Below, piece after piece: positions 1-6,147 of a stretch of DNA of 12,232 nt; the stretch's first letter is position 1; every line of letters begins with the position of its first letter. Position numbers and translations under genes: made by a program. Source of the stretch: DASXTW01 sp046726275. Its GTDB lineage: Bacteria > Actinomycetota > UBA4738. The notes beneath the pieces were generated by a model. It had not been told where the DNA came from and made no database searches. It saw nothing but the letters and a program-made list of their open reading frames with translations. Location of the stretch: assembly GCA_046726275.1 (NCBI GenBank), contig JBKPAF010000084.1:1-12232 (forward strand), read 5' to 3'.

Positions 1-410
1 GTGGGGTTCGTCAGGGCATCGACGAGGCCGAGATCCGGCGACCCCACCAGTGGAGCCAGGAGCGGCGAGGTCGGTGGGTCGTTCATGTCTCCCACGACCA
101 CGTAGAAGCTGTTCGGTCGGGTCCGGGCCGCGATAATGCTCGCGGCGATCTCCGTCTGCCGCTCGCCTTCCGTTTGCGTCTGCTTCGGTCTCGCCGGGGG
201 AGAGGAAGTGGCTCTTCAGGTGCGTGTTGAACAGGGTGAACAGGCGACGCGTCCTCGACGGGTTCAGGATCTCTACCTGAAGCAGGTCCCGCCCGAACAC
301 GGGATCGTTGGGATTCGATGGATGCACGGCGCGCTGCCAGTCTGGTGACCGCGCCCAGGGGGAGCTTGGAGAGGAATATGCTCGCCTCGAGAAGCCTGTT
401 CTCCCACCAG
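1..410 (-). pseudogene. Endonuclease/exonuclease/phosphatase (EEP) family nuclease, 3' part, frameshifted
   Basis: Read on the minus strand, three consecutive pieces in different frames together match the C-terminal half of an EEP-superfamily nuclease. The piece nearest 345-400 reads FLSKLPLGAVT. The next, about 200-340, contains WQRAVHPSNPNDP, FGRDLLQVEI and LFTLFNTHLKSHF; NTHLKS corresponds to the conserved N-H-LKS catalytic region. The last, 1 to about 195, contains TEIAASIIAART and VVVGDMNDPP, the GD-x-ND metal/catalytic motif. Each break is repaired by removing one base: t341 restores GAVTSWQ, and one g of the run at 196-200 restores the second junction. The N-terminal half, with the usual N and E metal-binding motifs, was not found upstream, so the gene looks both 5'-truncated and frameshifted. 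The 3' end runs off the window. Sequencing or assembly indels are the alternative to genuine decay. The family assignment is fairly safe; the exact upper boundary is a guess. Confidence 0.7.
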
Positions 411-550
411 GCGCCACCGGTATGGCCGGGGTCAGCATCAGCTACGACGAATGGAAGAAGCACAAGGCCGAAGGCAAACCGGATCCTGAGCTGCTCAGGG
501 TTCATTTCATGGACGTGGTCGGGAACGCCCATGAGCAGCCGCTCCAGTAG
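308..550 (+). CDS. Possible small hypothetical ORF (weak)
   Basis: An 80-codon open frame on the plus strand overlaps the upper end of the EEP remnant. Its last 40 codons, from an internal ATG at 422, read like protein: hydrophilic, with YDEWKKHKAEGKPDPELLR followed by a VVGNAHEQ stretch, and mostly G/C at third positions. No Shine-Dalgarno sequence precedes either start, and I recognise no family. The opposite strand over the same bases is hydrophobic and could be a distorted upstream piece of the EEP gene. I list it because the C-terminal half is more protein-like than a random shadow frame, but it may well be non-coding. Confidence 0.2.
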   Translation: MGFDGCTARCQSGDRAQGELGEEYARLEKPVLPPGATGMAGVSISYDEWKKHKAEGKPDPELLRVHFMDVVGNAHEQPLQ

Positions 551-791
551 AAACGCGAGCGTGGACCTAAAGGTGCATTTCTCCCCAATTCTGTACGTCC
601 TTGCACCTAAGCGACCGCCCGCAGGAAGGCGTAGCAGATCGTCGGCCCTCCGCGAGCAAACCGAGTGGCTGACAACGGACAACGCCTCGCAGACGGTAGT
701 TAGTCGAAGCCGTCCCGCCCCCGTCCCGCGGCGTACCGCGAAACGTCGAGAAATGATGGGCACTGCTGGGTAGGCGCTGAAGCCGAATGTG
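551..791. other. Intergenic stretch with no recognised gene
   Basis: No frame on either strand shows a recognisable domain, a plausible start with a ribosome binding site, or consistent third-position GC. The composition is less regular than in the flanking genes. With the broken EEP gene on its left, this reads as decayed or non-coding sequence downstream of tRNA-Gly. Confidence 0.5.
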
Positions 792-821
792 GGCCCTGAC
801 CTGGGCAAAGTGGCCCTGACC
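792..821. repeat. Perfect 10-bp direct repeat, 20-bp period
   Basis: GGCCCTGACC occurs at 792-801 and again, without mismatch, at 812-821, separated by exactly 10 bp. The two copies therefore sit on the same face of the helix, two turns apart. The block ends 5 bp before the 3' end of tRNA-Gly. It could be a protein-binding site, part of an old integration scar at the tRNA 3' end, or chance. Confidence 0.55.
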
Positions 822-826
822 AGAAG

Positions 827-897
827 AGCGGGTGAAGGGAATCGAACCCTCGTCACCAGCTTGGAAGGCTGGAGCTCTACCACTGAGCTACACCCGC
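827..897 (-). tRNA. tRNA-Gly (anticodon UCC)
   Basis: The minus strand folds into a complete 71-nt cloverleaf. The acceptor stem GCGGGTG/CACCCGC is perfect (7 bp), the D arm holds GCTCAGTGGTAGAGC, and the anticodon stem CCAGC/GCTGG encloses loop CTTCCAA with anticodon TCC. The T arm is GAGGG-TTCGATT-CCCTT and the discriminator base is T. CCA is not encoded. It decodes GGA, and GGG by wobble. Confidence 0.97.
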
Positions 898-908
898 GTG
901 TGCGAACA

Positions 909-914
909 ATGGTA
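909..914 (-). promoter_or_regulatory. Putative -10 element of tRNA-Gly
   Basis: TACCAT on the minus strand fits the TANNNT -10 consensus and lies 11 nt upstream of the tRNA-Gly 5' end, giving a short 5' leader. No good -35 hexamer is visible 17 nt further up, a position that falls at the stop codon of the upstream polymerase gene, so read-through from that gene is also possible. Confidence 0.4.
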
Positions 915-931
915 GCTCAGCGCGCAGACCC

Positions 932-1798
932 TCAGGCGAGCAGGTCTCGGGGGAGCGTTTGAGGTCGCGGCATGAGGGTCTTCCACGGATCTTCCTTCGC
1001 CAGGAGCGCGGGAACGCTGCGGATCGTGAAGTCGCCGGGCTTCACGTCTTCCAGCTGCCCCCAAGGTACGGGGAACGAGACCGTGGCTCCCGGCCGAGCC
1101 CGAGGGGAATAAACCGCTGCCACGTGCGCCCCTGGGGCGTTCCGGCCCGGGTCCAGGTACACACGTCCCCCCCGCTTGGCGATCCTGAACTCGGCGGTCG
1201 CGTCGTCGGGGATCCGCTCCTCCACCAGCCGTCCGATCGCCAGCGCCGCGGATCGCACGGCGGGGAACGGTTGCCGGCGCTGGAGGGGCACGTAGACATG
1301 GATGCCCTTGCCGCCAGACGTCTTCGGCAAGCCCTGCAGACCTACCTCGTCAAGAACGGCCTTCAGGATCAGAGCCACCTGCACGGCTCGCTCGAAGGCG
1401 TCCTGAGGAGGATCGAGGTCGAACACCAGGTGGTCAGGCCGGTTCAGGCGGTCGGTCCTGGAGAGCCATGGGTGAAGCTCGATGCTCGCCTGGTTAGCCA
1501 GCCACTGGAGCGTCCGCTTGTCGTTGCACCGCGTGTACCGAACCTCACGTTTGGCTGATTCCGCTCGAAGGCTGACCGTCCTGACCCACGACGGGGCGTA
1601 CTTCGGCGTGTCCTTCTGGTAGAACGACATGCCCGCGATCCCGTCCGGATACCGGATGACGGTCAGTGGCCGGTTACGGATGGCCGGGAGCAGGTAGGGC
1701 GACACAGCGGCGAAGTAGTCGATGAGGTCACCCTTGGTCAGGCCCTCGTCGGGCCAGAAGACCTTGCTCAGATTCGAAAGCTCGACCCCGCCCGGCAT
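932..1798 (-). CDS. Stand-alone LigD-type polymerase domain (archaeo-eukaryotic primase fold), NHEJ
   Basis: This 288-residue protein matches the polymerase/primase module of bacterial DNA ligase D, which in non-homologous end joining extends or fills DNA ends with (ribo)nucleotides before sealing. The N-terminus has the usual LSNLSKVFWP and TKGDLIDYF segments (residues 7-29). The metal-binding pair is in HLVFDLDPP (D127, D129), the nucleotide-binding motif is SGGKGIHVYVPL (161-172, H167), and the third acidic residue lies in YLDPGRN (D216). The length is that of the polymerase module alone; there is no ligase or phosphoesterase domain. No Ku or ligase gene is in the window. The ATG at 1798 has no strong Shine-Dalgarno sequence, but a TANNNT box 6 nt upstream suggests leaderless translation. 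Family assignment is secure; participation in NHEJ here is inferred. Confidence 0.93.
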   Translation of the reverse strand: MPGGVELSNLSKVFWPDEGLTKGDLIDYFAAVSPYLLPAIRNRPLTVIRYPDGIAGMSFYQKDTPKYAPSWVRTVSLRAESAKREVRYTRCNDKRTLQWLANQASIELHPWLSRTDRLNRPDHLVFDLDPPQDAFERAVQVALILKAVLDEVGLQGLPKTSGGKGIHVYVPLQRRQPFPAVRSAALAIGRLVEERIPDDATAEFRIAKRGGRVYLDPGRNAPGAHVAAVYSPRARPGATVSFPVPWGQLEDVKPGDFTIRSVPALLAKEDPWKTLMPRPQTLPRDLLA

Positions 1799-1804
1799 GC
1801 CGCG

Positions 1805-1810
1805 ACCTTA
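1805..1810 (-). promoter_or_regulatory. Putative leaderless -10 box of the LigD-type polymerase gene
   Basis: The minus strand reads TAAGGT (TANNNT) followed by 6 nt and the ATG at 1798, so a transcript starting about 7 nt below the box would begin at the start codon. An overlapping TATAAG at 1807-1812 is an alternative -10. No clear -35 is visible. Confidence 0.4.
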
Positions 1811-1836
1811 TACCCGGCGCCCGGTGGGGCGACGCG

Positions 1837-1842
1837 TACAAT
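1837..1842 (+). promoter_or_regulatory. Putative -10 element of tRNA-Pro
   Basis: TACAAT, one mismatch from TATAAT, ends 8 nt before the first base of tRNA-Pro. The expected -35 position (about 1814-1819) has no resemblance to TTGACA. Confidence 0.5.
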
Positions 1843-1850
1843 CGGCGAGG

Positions 1851-1925
1851 CGGGGCGTGGCGCAGCTTGGTTAGCGCGCCTGCTTTGGGAGCAGGAGGTC
1901 GGCGGTTCGAATCCGCCCGCCCCGA
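1851..1925 (+). tRNA. tRNA-Pro (anticodon UGG)
   Basis: A full 75-nt cloverleaf. The acceptor stem is CGGGGCG/CGCCCCG (7 bp), the D-arm region GCGCAGCTTGGTTAGCGC, the anticodon stem CCTGC/GCAGG with loop TTTGGGA (anticodon TGG), and the T arm GGCGG-TTCGAAT-CCGCC; the discriminator is A. CCA is not encoded. The C1-G72 pair is typical of bacterial tRNA-Pro. Confidence 0.98.
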
Positions 1926-1942
1926 CAGGATCCCTCACGTCA

Positions 1943-2785
1943 TCACAAATGGTTCGAGTCCAGGAATGCATCCGTCAGATAGAAGGACTCGCGGGTCATC
2001 GCCCTCGTCTTGCGGCTGAAGATGACCGACAGTTCCCGCTTCCCGTCCGTGTAGTGCGTGTAGACCTTCATCGTCGACGCGTCAGCCTGGAGCTCGTTCC
2101 ACGACGATGGGGTGAGCCCCCGGACCCGCCGGGTGGTCGCGGTACTGGAGTTGCAGATCAGGATGCCGTTCAGCCCCCAGAAGAATGGAACGTGCTTATG
2201 GCCCGATAGCACGACATCGATGTCGAGCTGGTTGAGCACCGCCAGCAGGTCCCCCGCGTCCGTGATGATGTTGCGTTCGCGACCGGTTCCGGGGATCGGC
2301 ACCAGGTGATGGTGGATGACGAAGATCTTCATGTGGTCCGGTCGATCGAACTGCTTGCGGATCCAGTCGTAACGCTCTCTGCCGATGTGGCCTTCATCGA
2401 GGTCGGGCTCCGATGAGTCCACGCCCACGACGGTGACGCCGGACGCGAGGAGCCGCTCCGCCCTCTCGGGCTCGAAATCCTGCTGGTATATGGAGAACCG
2501 CTCGCCGAAGTACCGCTCGAAGTGGATGTACCCCACGTTCCGGGAATCGTGATTTCCGGGTACGACGACCTTGGGCGCGCGTATCTGGTCGACCCAGCCC
2601 GCCGCCTGCTCGAACTCCCACTCGTAGCCGGCGGCCGTAAGATCCCCAGCCAGTACCACAATGTCGGGTTCGAGGGCGTTGATCCGCTCCACCGTGGACC
2701 TCATCGCTTCCTCGCTGAAGGAAAGCTCGCCACAGTGGATGTCGGAGAACTGCGCGATCCGAAGCGGGATGCTCGAGATGTTCAC
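1943..2785 (-). CDS. Calcineurin-like metallophosphoesterase, CpdA-like (class III phosphodiesterase type)
   Basis: A protein of about 280 residues with the full set of calcineurin-like motifs. Numbered from the longer start at 2791 they are FSDIHCG (D17, H19), VVLAGDLT (D50), PGNHD (N80, H81), VIHHHL (H160-H162) and SGHKHVP (H198, H200). These ligate the two-metal centre that hydrolyses phosphoesters. The spacing and the GNHD/GHKH signatures resemble the CpdA/Icc group, which cleaves 3',5'-cyclic AMP; the substrate is not proven by sequence. No signal peptide or membrane segment is seen, so it should be cytoplasmic. Two GTG codons are possible starts. The one at 2791 overlaps the GGAGG ribosome binding site, while the one at 2785 lies 5 nt after it, so I chose 2785. 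It is divergent from a cyclic-nucleotide-binding protein gene, which fits a role in cyclic-nucleotide turnover. Confidence 0.9.
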   Translation of the reverse strand: MNISSIPLRIAQFSDIHCGELSFSEEAMRSTVERINALEPDIVVLAGDLTAAGYEWEFEQAAGWVDQIRAPKVVVPGNHDSRNVGYIHFERYFGERFSIYQQDFEPERAERLLASGVTVVGVDSSEPDLDEGHIGRERYDWIRKQFDRPDHMKIFVIHHHLVPIPGTGRERNIITDAGDLLAVLNQLDIDVVLSGHKHVPFFWGLNGILICNSSTATTRRVRGLTPSSWNELQADASTMKVYTHYTDGKRELSVIFSRKTRAMTRESFYLTDAFLDSNHL

Positions 2786-2790
2786 GGACA

Positions 2791-2795
2791 CCTCC
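2791..2795 (-). promoter_or_regulatory. Ribosome binding site that decides the metallophosphoesterase start
   Basis: GGAGG on the minus strand is followed by 5 nt and the GTG at 2785. The alternative GTG at 2791 shares its first base with the last G of this motif and could not use it. Confidence 0.65.
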
Positions 2796-2847
2796 GTTCG
2801 AGCCCACGACCGCAGAGTGCTCTCTTCGTCGCGTGGGGCGTCTCGCC

Positions 2848-2854
2848 TAGGATA
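2848..2854. promoter_or_regulatory. Overlapping -10-like boxes of a divergent promoter pair
   Basis: TAGGAT (plus, 2848-2853) and TATCCT (minus, 2849-2854) both fit TANNNT and overlap within the palindromic GGATATCC. The plus box would give a transcript starting near 2860, with the ribosome binding site at 2864-2868. The minus box would give the metallophosphoesterase a leader of roughly 55-60 nt. Neither side has a convincing -35. Confidence 0.35.
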
Positions 2855-2874
2855 TCCCCGGCTGGAGGACGGTT

Positions 2875-3327
2875 TTGGAAGAGCGCATCACTCATAGTCC
2901 GGTCAAGGCCTTGCGCTCCGTGCCCGATTTCGCGTCGCTCTCCGACCATGAGCTCCTCGACATCGTGGGCGCCTCGACCAACCTCTTCTGGGCGGCCGGC
3001 TCGATCATCTTCGAGAAGGGGAGTCCCTCGGAAGGCCTCTATGTCGTCCTGTCGGGACGGGTCAGGATCTCCGACGTTGTCGACGGGGAACGGATCGACG
3101 TGGCGACCGTGGGACACGGCGCCTCGTTCGGAGAGCTGTCGCTCCTGCTTCGCACGACGCACAGCAAGGAAGCGATAGCCGTGCAAGACACCGAGCTGAT
3201 GATCGTGCCGACGGAATGGTTCCAGGGTTTGCTCGAGGCCAAGCCGGACCTCGCCGAACACTTCCAGCGGCGAATGGCCGAGCGACTGCCCGTGCCCGAC
3301 GAGGTCCAGGTTGACCATCCCTCATGA
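2875..3327 (+). CDS. Single-domain cyclic-nucleotide-binding (CRP-like N-domain) protein
   Basis: A 150-residue protein consisting of one cNMP-binding beta-barrel domain with no DNA-binding, kinase or channel domain attached. It shows the family pattern: an N-terminal LRSVPDFASLSDHEL helix, AGSIIFEKGSPSEGLYVVLSGRV (two short blocks, about residues 41-63), and the phosphate-binding cassette FGELSLLLRT (about 86-95). The Arg that normally contacts the cyclic phosphate (as in PRAA/ERSA of classic members) is not at its expected place; the segment reads THSKEAIAV. Ligand binding may therefore be altered or lost. The TTG start at 2875 is supported by GGAGG at 2864-2868, 6 nt upstream. It is divergent from the metallophosphoesterase gene and convergent with the ArsR-type gene, with a 21-nt gap to the latter. 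How it would transmit a signal is unknown; it may act through a partner protein. Confidence 0.88.
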   Translation: MEERITHSPVKALRSVPDFASLSDHELLDIVGASTNLFWAAGSIIFEKGSPSEGLYVVLSGRVRISDVVDGERIDVATVGHGASFGELSLLLRTTHSKEAIAVQDTELMIVPTEWFQGLLEAKPDLAEHFQRRMAERLPVPDEVQVDHPS

Positions 3328-3348
3328 GCGAAGGACCTGCCCGCTAGG

Positions 3349-3906
3349 TCAGACGTCGACAGGCCCGCCGGAGCGCCAGTACAAGCCTTTTTCCCGAGTG
3401 AGGAGCCTCTCGTCGACGAGATAACGGCGGACGGACGCGTAGTCGTCGTAGAAGCGCTTCAGTGTCTCGTTCACCACCCGCTCCGGGTAGCGGACACCAG
3501 CTTCGAACTCCAGCGCCAGCCGGGTCAGGACGATCCGGCGCTTGGCCTGCTTGGCGGGGATCTCCCGAAGCCGCCCGCCCCTGAAGTAGTGACGAAGGAC
3601 AACCTCTTCCTCGTCGTCGACGGCTCCCAGTGCCAGCCCTACCTCCCGAGTCGGGCCAATCTCCCTGGCCGCTTCCCTCAGGGCCTCTGGGACGAGTCGA
3701 TACGTTCGGCGGTCGGCTTCCGCCTGGACGAGGCCCGTTGCCGTGAGCCTGTTGAGGTGCCTCCGCACCTTCTGGATGCCAAGGTCGAGCCCATCCGCCA
3801 GCGCCCTCGCGGTCATGGGCTCCTTGGCTAGGGCTCCCGCGACGGCCAGTCGCTCGGGGTCCGCCAGCGCGCGCAGGATCTCTTCTGGGGTAGCCGAGGG
3901 GGACAC
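3349..3906 (-). CDS. ArsR-type winged-helix regulator with C-terminal DUF2087 domain
   Basis: A 185-residue, two-domain protein. Residues 7-75 form an ArsR-like winged helix: EILRALADPERLAVAGALA, then ARALADGL, then KVRRHLNRLTATGLV as the recognition helix region, then the RRTYRLV wing. Residues about 104-178 match DUF2087, with KRRIVLTRLALEF, YPERVVNETLKRFYDD, VRRYLVDERLL and GLYWRS. The HTH+DUF2087 architecture is known as a putative transcriptional regulator family whose effector is undefined. There are no Cys pairs for metal sensing. The open frame continues upstream into the mannosidase region, but the first plausible start is the GTG at 3906, placed 6 nt after a TANNNT box, consistent with leaderless translation. 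It is divergent from the GH38 gene and is the obvious candidate to control it; that link is inference from position. Confidence 0.88.
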   Translation of the reverse strand: MSPSATPEEILRALADPERLAVAGALAKEPMTARALADGLDLGIQKVRRHLNRLTATGLVQAEADRRTYRLVPEALREAAREIGPTREVGLALGAVDDEEEVVLRHYFRGGRLREIPAKQAKRRIVLTRLALEFEAGVRYPERVVNETLKRFYDDYASVRRYLVDERLLTREKGLYWRSGGPVDV

Positions 3907-3912
3907 GACGGG

Positions 3913-3918
3913 AGTGTA
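3913..3918 (-). promoter_or_regulatory. Putative leaderless -10 box of the ArsR-DUF2087 gene
   Basis: TACACT on the minus strand is followed by exactly 6 nt (CCCGTC) and the GTG at 3906. No Shine-Dalgarno sequence precedes that GTG, so the transcript probably begins at or next to the start codon. Confidence 0.45.
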
Positions 3919-3963
3919 GCGAACGGGTTGCGAAGGACCGATGGACACCGGCACGATGGGCGA

Positions 3964-6096
3964 GTGAAGGCATCCGAGGCCGGGCCGGTCGACGTAAGCC
4001 CGGCTCGTTTGTTCCTGGTGCCGCTCACGCATTGGGACCGCGAGTGGTACGAGCCGTTCGAAGGGTTCCTTGCGCGTCTGATCCAGATGATGGACCACCT
4101 GATCGAACTGGCGGACTCGGATCCGCCGCTGGCGCACTTCCACCTCGACGGGCAGTCGGCGATGATCGACGACTACCTCGCGGTGCGGCCCGAACGACAA
4201 GCGGACATCGAGCGGCTGGCTCGGGAGGGACGCATCTCGGTCGGCCCATGGTTCACCCAGATGGACGAGTTCCTCACCTCCGGTGAGTCGATGATCCGAA
4301 ACCTTGAGTGGGGGACCGCCCGGGCCAGAGAGTTGGGGACGGAGCCGGTGCCGGCCGGTTACCTGCCCGACCAGTTCGGCCACATCGGCCAGATGCCACA
4401 GATCCTGGCCAACGCGGGGTTCGACAAGGCGGTCGTGTGGCGCGGGGTCCCCTCGGCCATAGACAAGACCGCATTCTGGTGGGAGTCCCCGGACGGGAGT
4501 CGGGTCCTGGTCGAATACATGGTCTTCGGCTATGGGTTCGGAGGCTGGCTTTATCAGGCCGAGAACGCGATGGAGCTGGCCGGATATGTGAACAAGGCGA
4601 TCGAGATGCTTGCCCCAGTGTCAGCCCGCGACCGCTTGCTCGTGCCGGTCGGCGGTGACCACTCGGTACCGGCCGCCAAGCTCACACCGTTACTGAACGA
4701 GTTCAACCAGACGGCCGTGACGCCGGCAGAGATCTCATCACTGGCCGCGTACCTCGATGGCCCTCCGCCCCAGGGCATTCCGACCTGGAGAGGGGAGCTT
4801 CGTTCGGCCGCCCGCACGCACATCCTGCCCGGCGTCTATTCGGCCCGGATGCACCAGAAGCAGGCCCGCGGCCGGATCGAGGCGTTCCTGGAGCGAGTAG
4901 CCGAGCCGCTCGCCGCCCTGGTCCCCGGCTTCGAATGGCCGGGCAAGCAGCTTCGAGATGCGTGGCGGCTGCTCCTGTGGAACGGAGCCCACGACTCCGT
5001 ATGCGGCTGCTCGGTGGACGAGGTGGCTCGCGCGGTGGACGCTCGGCATGAGAGGGCCCTGTCGATCGCCTTGGGGATCACCGATGACGCCATGCAGGCG
5101 CTCGCTTCGCGGATGGCCAAGCCGGGCCTGGTCCATTTCAACCCTTCGTCCAGGGAGCGCCACGGGATACCCCCGCTGGGTTGGAGTGTCCGGACCGACC
5201 ACCCTCCTCTGATGCGGCGGTCCGTGGAGCTCTCCGTGGAGGATGGCCAGGTGCTGTGCGGCGGCTTCCGCCTGCGACTGGTCGACGAAGGAGACATCGG
5301 CGATCTCTACAACTTCTGCTCGAGCGACGCTGATCCGCCAACGAGCGCATTCTCGTACAAACGCCACGAACAGCATGTCGTGGCCGGGTTCGATCGAATG
5401 CGGGTCGAGCTGGGCGCGCAGGACATAGGCGACGGTTGCATCCACGTCGGGGTGGGGGTCGAGAACCGCGGTGTCGATCGTCGGCTTCGCTTGCACATCG
5501 GGCTGAAGGAGCCAGCCTCGGGGTCGATCGCTCTCTCGCCATTCGAGGTGGTGGACCGACCCATTCGGTCCGAAGGGGGGACCGAGAACCCTTCCCCGAC
5601 GTGGCCGGCTCGTGGAGCGGTTTCGGCGGGCGGGGTCACCGCCATCCAGAGCGGGGTGTTCGAATACGAGGTCCTACCTGACTCCGAGGAGCTCGCCATC
5701 ACCCTTCTTCGGTGCGTGGGAACGATCAGCCGGCCCGAGATCGCCACCCGAGGGTGGGCCGCGGGCCCGGACATCGCCACACCCGATGCTCAGATGCCGG
5801 GCCACCACTACGTTTCGATCTGCTTGAAGCGCGGTGTCCCACCCGAAAGGCTCAGCAGTGAATGGGAGGACATCACGCTTCCGGGCGGCATGGCCGCCGC
5901 GCCGGGCGGCGGTGATCTGCCCGACACCGGTTCCCTGCTCCAGGTCGAGGGCGCCGAGCTGTCGTCGGTTCGCAAGGTTGATGGACGCGTCGAGGTGCGG
6001 ATCTGGAACCCATCCAAGGAGCCGCGAGAGGCCCGAGTCGCGGGCAGGTCCATTCGGCTGGGACCCGCCCGCATAGAAACCATCCGTCTGGACTAG
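3964..6096 (+). CDS. Alpha-mannosidase, glycoside hydrolase family 38
   Basis: A retaining GH38 alpha-mannosidase of about 710 residues, somewhat shorter than many bacterial members (about 850-1000). GH38 enzymes remove alpha-linked mannose using a Zn ion and an Asp nucleophile. Numbered from the GTG at 3964: zinc/active-site motif THWDREW (22-28, H23 and D25), GPWFTQMDEF (about 94-103), nucleophile motif YLPDQFGHIGQMPQIL (D136), RGVPSAIDKTAFWWES, GGDHSVP (230-236) and WNGAHDSVCGCS (339-350, H343 and D344), typical of bacterial cytoplasmic GH38 proteins. The C-terminal half is the less conserved beta-sandwich region. No signal peptide is seen, so it probably acts in the cytoplasm on imported or internal mannosides. 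A TTG at 3928 would add 12 residues; neither start has a good Shine-Dalgarno sequence. No sugar transporter is adjacent. Confidence 0.93.
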   Translation: MKASEAGPVDVSPARLFLVPLTHWDREWYEPFEGFLARLIQMMDHLIELADSDPPLAHFHLDGQSAMIDDYLAVRPERQADIERLAREGRISVGPWFTQMDEFLTSGESMIRNLEWGTARARELGTEPVPAGYLPDQFGHIGQMPQILANAGFDKAVVWRGVPSAIDKTAFWWESPDGSRVLVEYMVFGYGFGGWLYQAENAMELAGYVNKAIEMLAPVSARDRLLVPVGGDHSVPAAKLTPLLNEFNQTAVTPAEISSLAAYLDGPPPQGIPTWRGELRSAARTHILPGVYSARMHQKQARGRIEAFLERVAEPLAALVPGFEWPGKQLRDAWRLLLWNGAHDSVCGCSVDEVARAVDARHERALSIALGITDDAMQALASRMAKPGLVHFNPSSRERHGIPPLGWSVRTDHPPLMRRSVELSVEDGQVLCGGFRLRLVDEGDIGDLYNFCSSDADPPTSAFSYKRHEQHVVAGFDRMRVELGAQDIGDGCIHVGVGVENRGVDRRLRLHIGLKEPASGSIALSPFEVVDRPIRSEGGTENPSPTWPARGAVSAGGVTAIQSGVFEYEVLPDSEELAITLLRCVGTISRPEIATRGWAAGPDIATPDAQMPGHHYVSICLKRGVPPERLSSEWEDITLPGGMAAAPGGGDLPDTGSLLQVEGAELSSVRKVDGRVEVRIWNPSKEPREARVAGRSIRLGPARIETIRLD

Positions 6097-6117
6097 GGCC
6101 GCCGGCCGGTTTCCCTT

Positions 6118-6131
6118 CTCGAGTTATCGAG
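6118..6131. repeat. Short inverted repeat abutting the trigger factor -10 box
   Basis: CTCGA-GTTA-TCGAG is a perfect 5-bp inverted repeat with a 4-nt centre. Its right arm ends at the base before the -10 box at 6132. It could be a small operator, or a weak hairpin ending mannosidase transcription; it has no T-tract. Confidence 0.35.
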
Positions 6132-6137
6132 TACGCT
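6132..6137 (+). promoter_or_regulatory. Putative -10 box of the tig-clpP-clpX operon
   Basis: TACGCT fits TANNNT and ends 10 nt before the tig ATG. Transcription would start around 6144, leaving almost no leader. GGGAG at 6139-6143 could serve as a ribosome binding site only if transcription began earlier. No -35 matching TTGACA is visible. Confidence 0.4.
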
Positions 6138-6147
6138 CGGGAGACCG

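Noticed and set aside
571..608. Inverted repeat AGGTGCA/TGCACCT with a 24-nt loop
   Set aside because: Only 7 bp with a long loop, no T-tract and no adjacent gene start; compatible with chance.
83..883. Long minus-strand open frame (266 codons) across the left end
   Set aside because: Its first residues are the translation of tRNA-Gly and it then crosses non-coding sequence. Only short pieces coincide with one frame of the EEP remnant; the recognised EEP motifs lie mostly in the other two frames.
1768..1971. Minus-strand ORF containing GAGGFEPPTS
   Set aside because: This is the well-known false translation of the reverse strand of tRNA-Pro.
3907..4383. N-terminal extension of the ArsR-DUF2087 frame to 344 codons
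   Set aside because: The extension is antisense to the mannosidase 5' end and lacks any domain; the GTG at 3906 with its -10 box is the better start.
4738..5496. 252-codon open frame antisense to the mannosidase gene
   Set aside because: No start signal, no recognisable domain, and fully inside a secure GH38 gene.
6094..6117. GC-rich palindromic stretch after the mannosidase stop as an intrinsic terminator
   Set aside because: The best stem has only 3-4 bp segments with a bulged loop and just three T's; not convincing.
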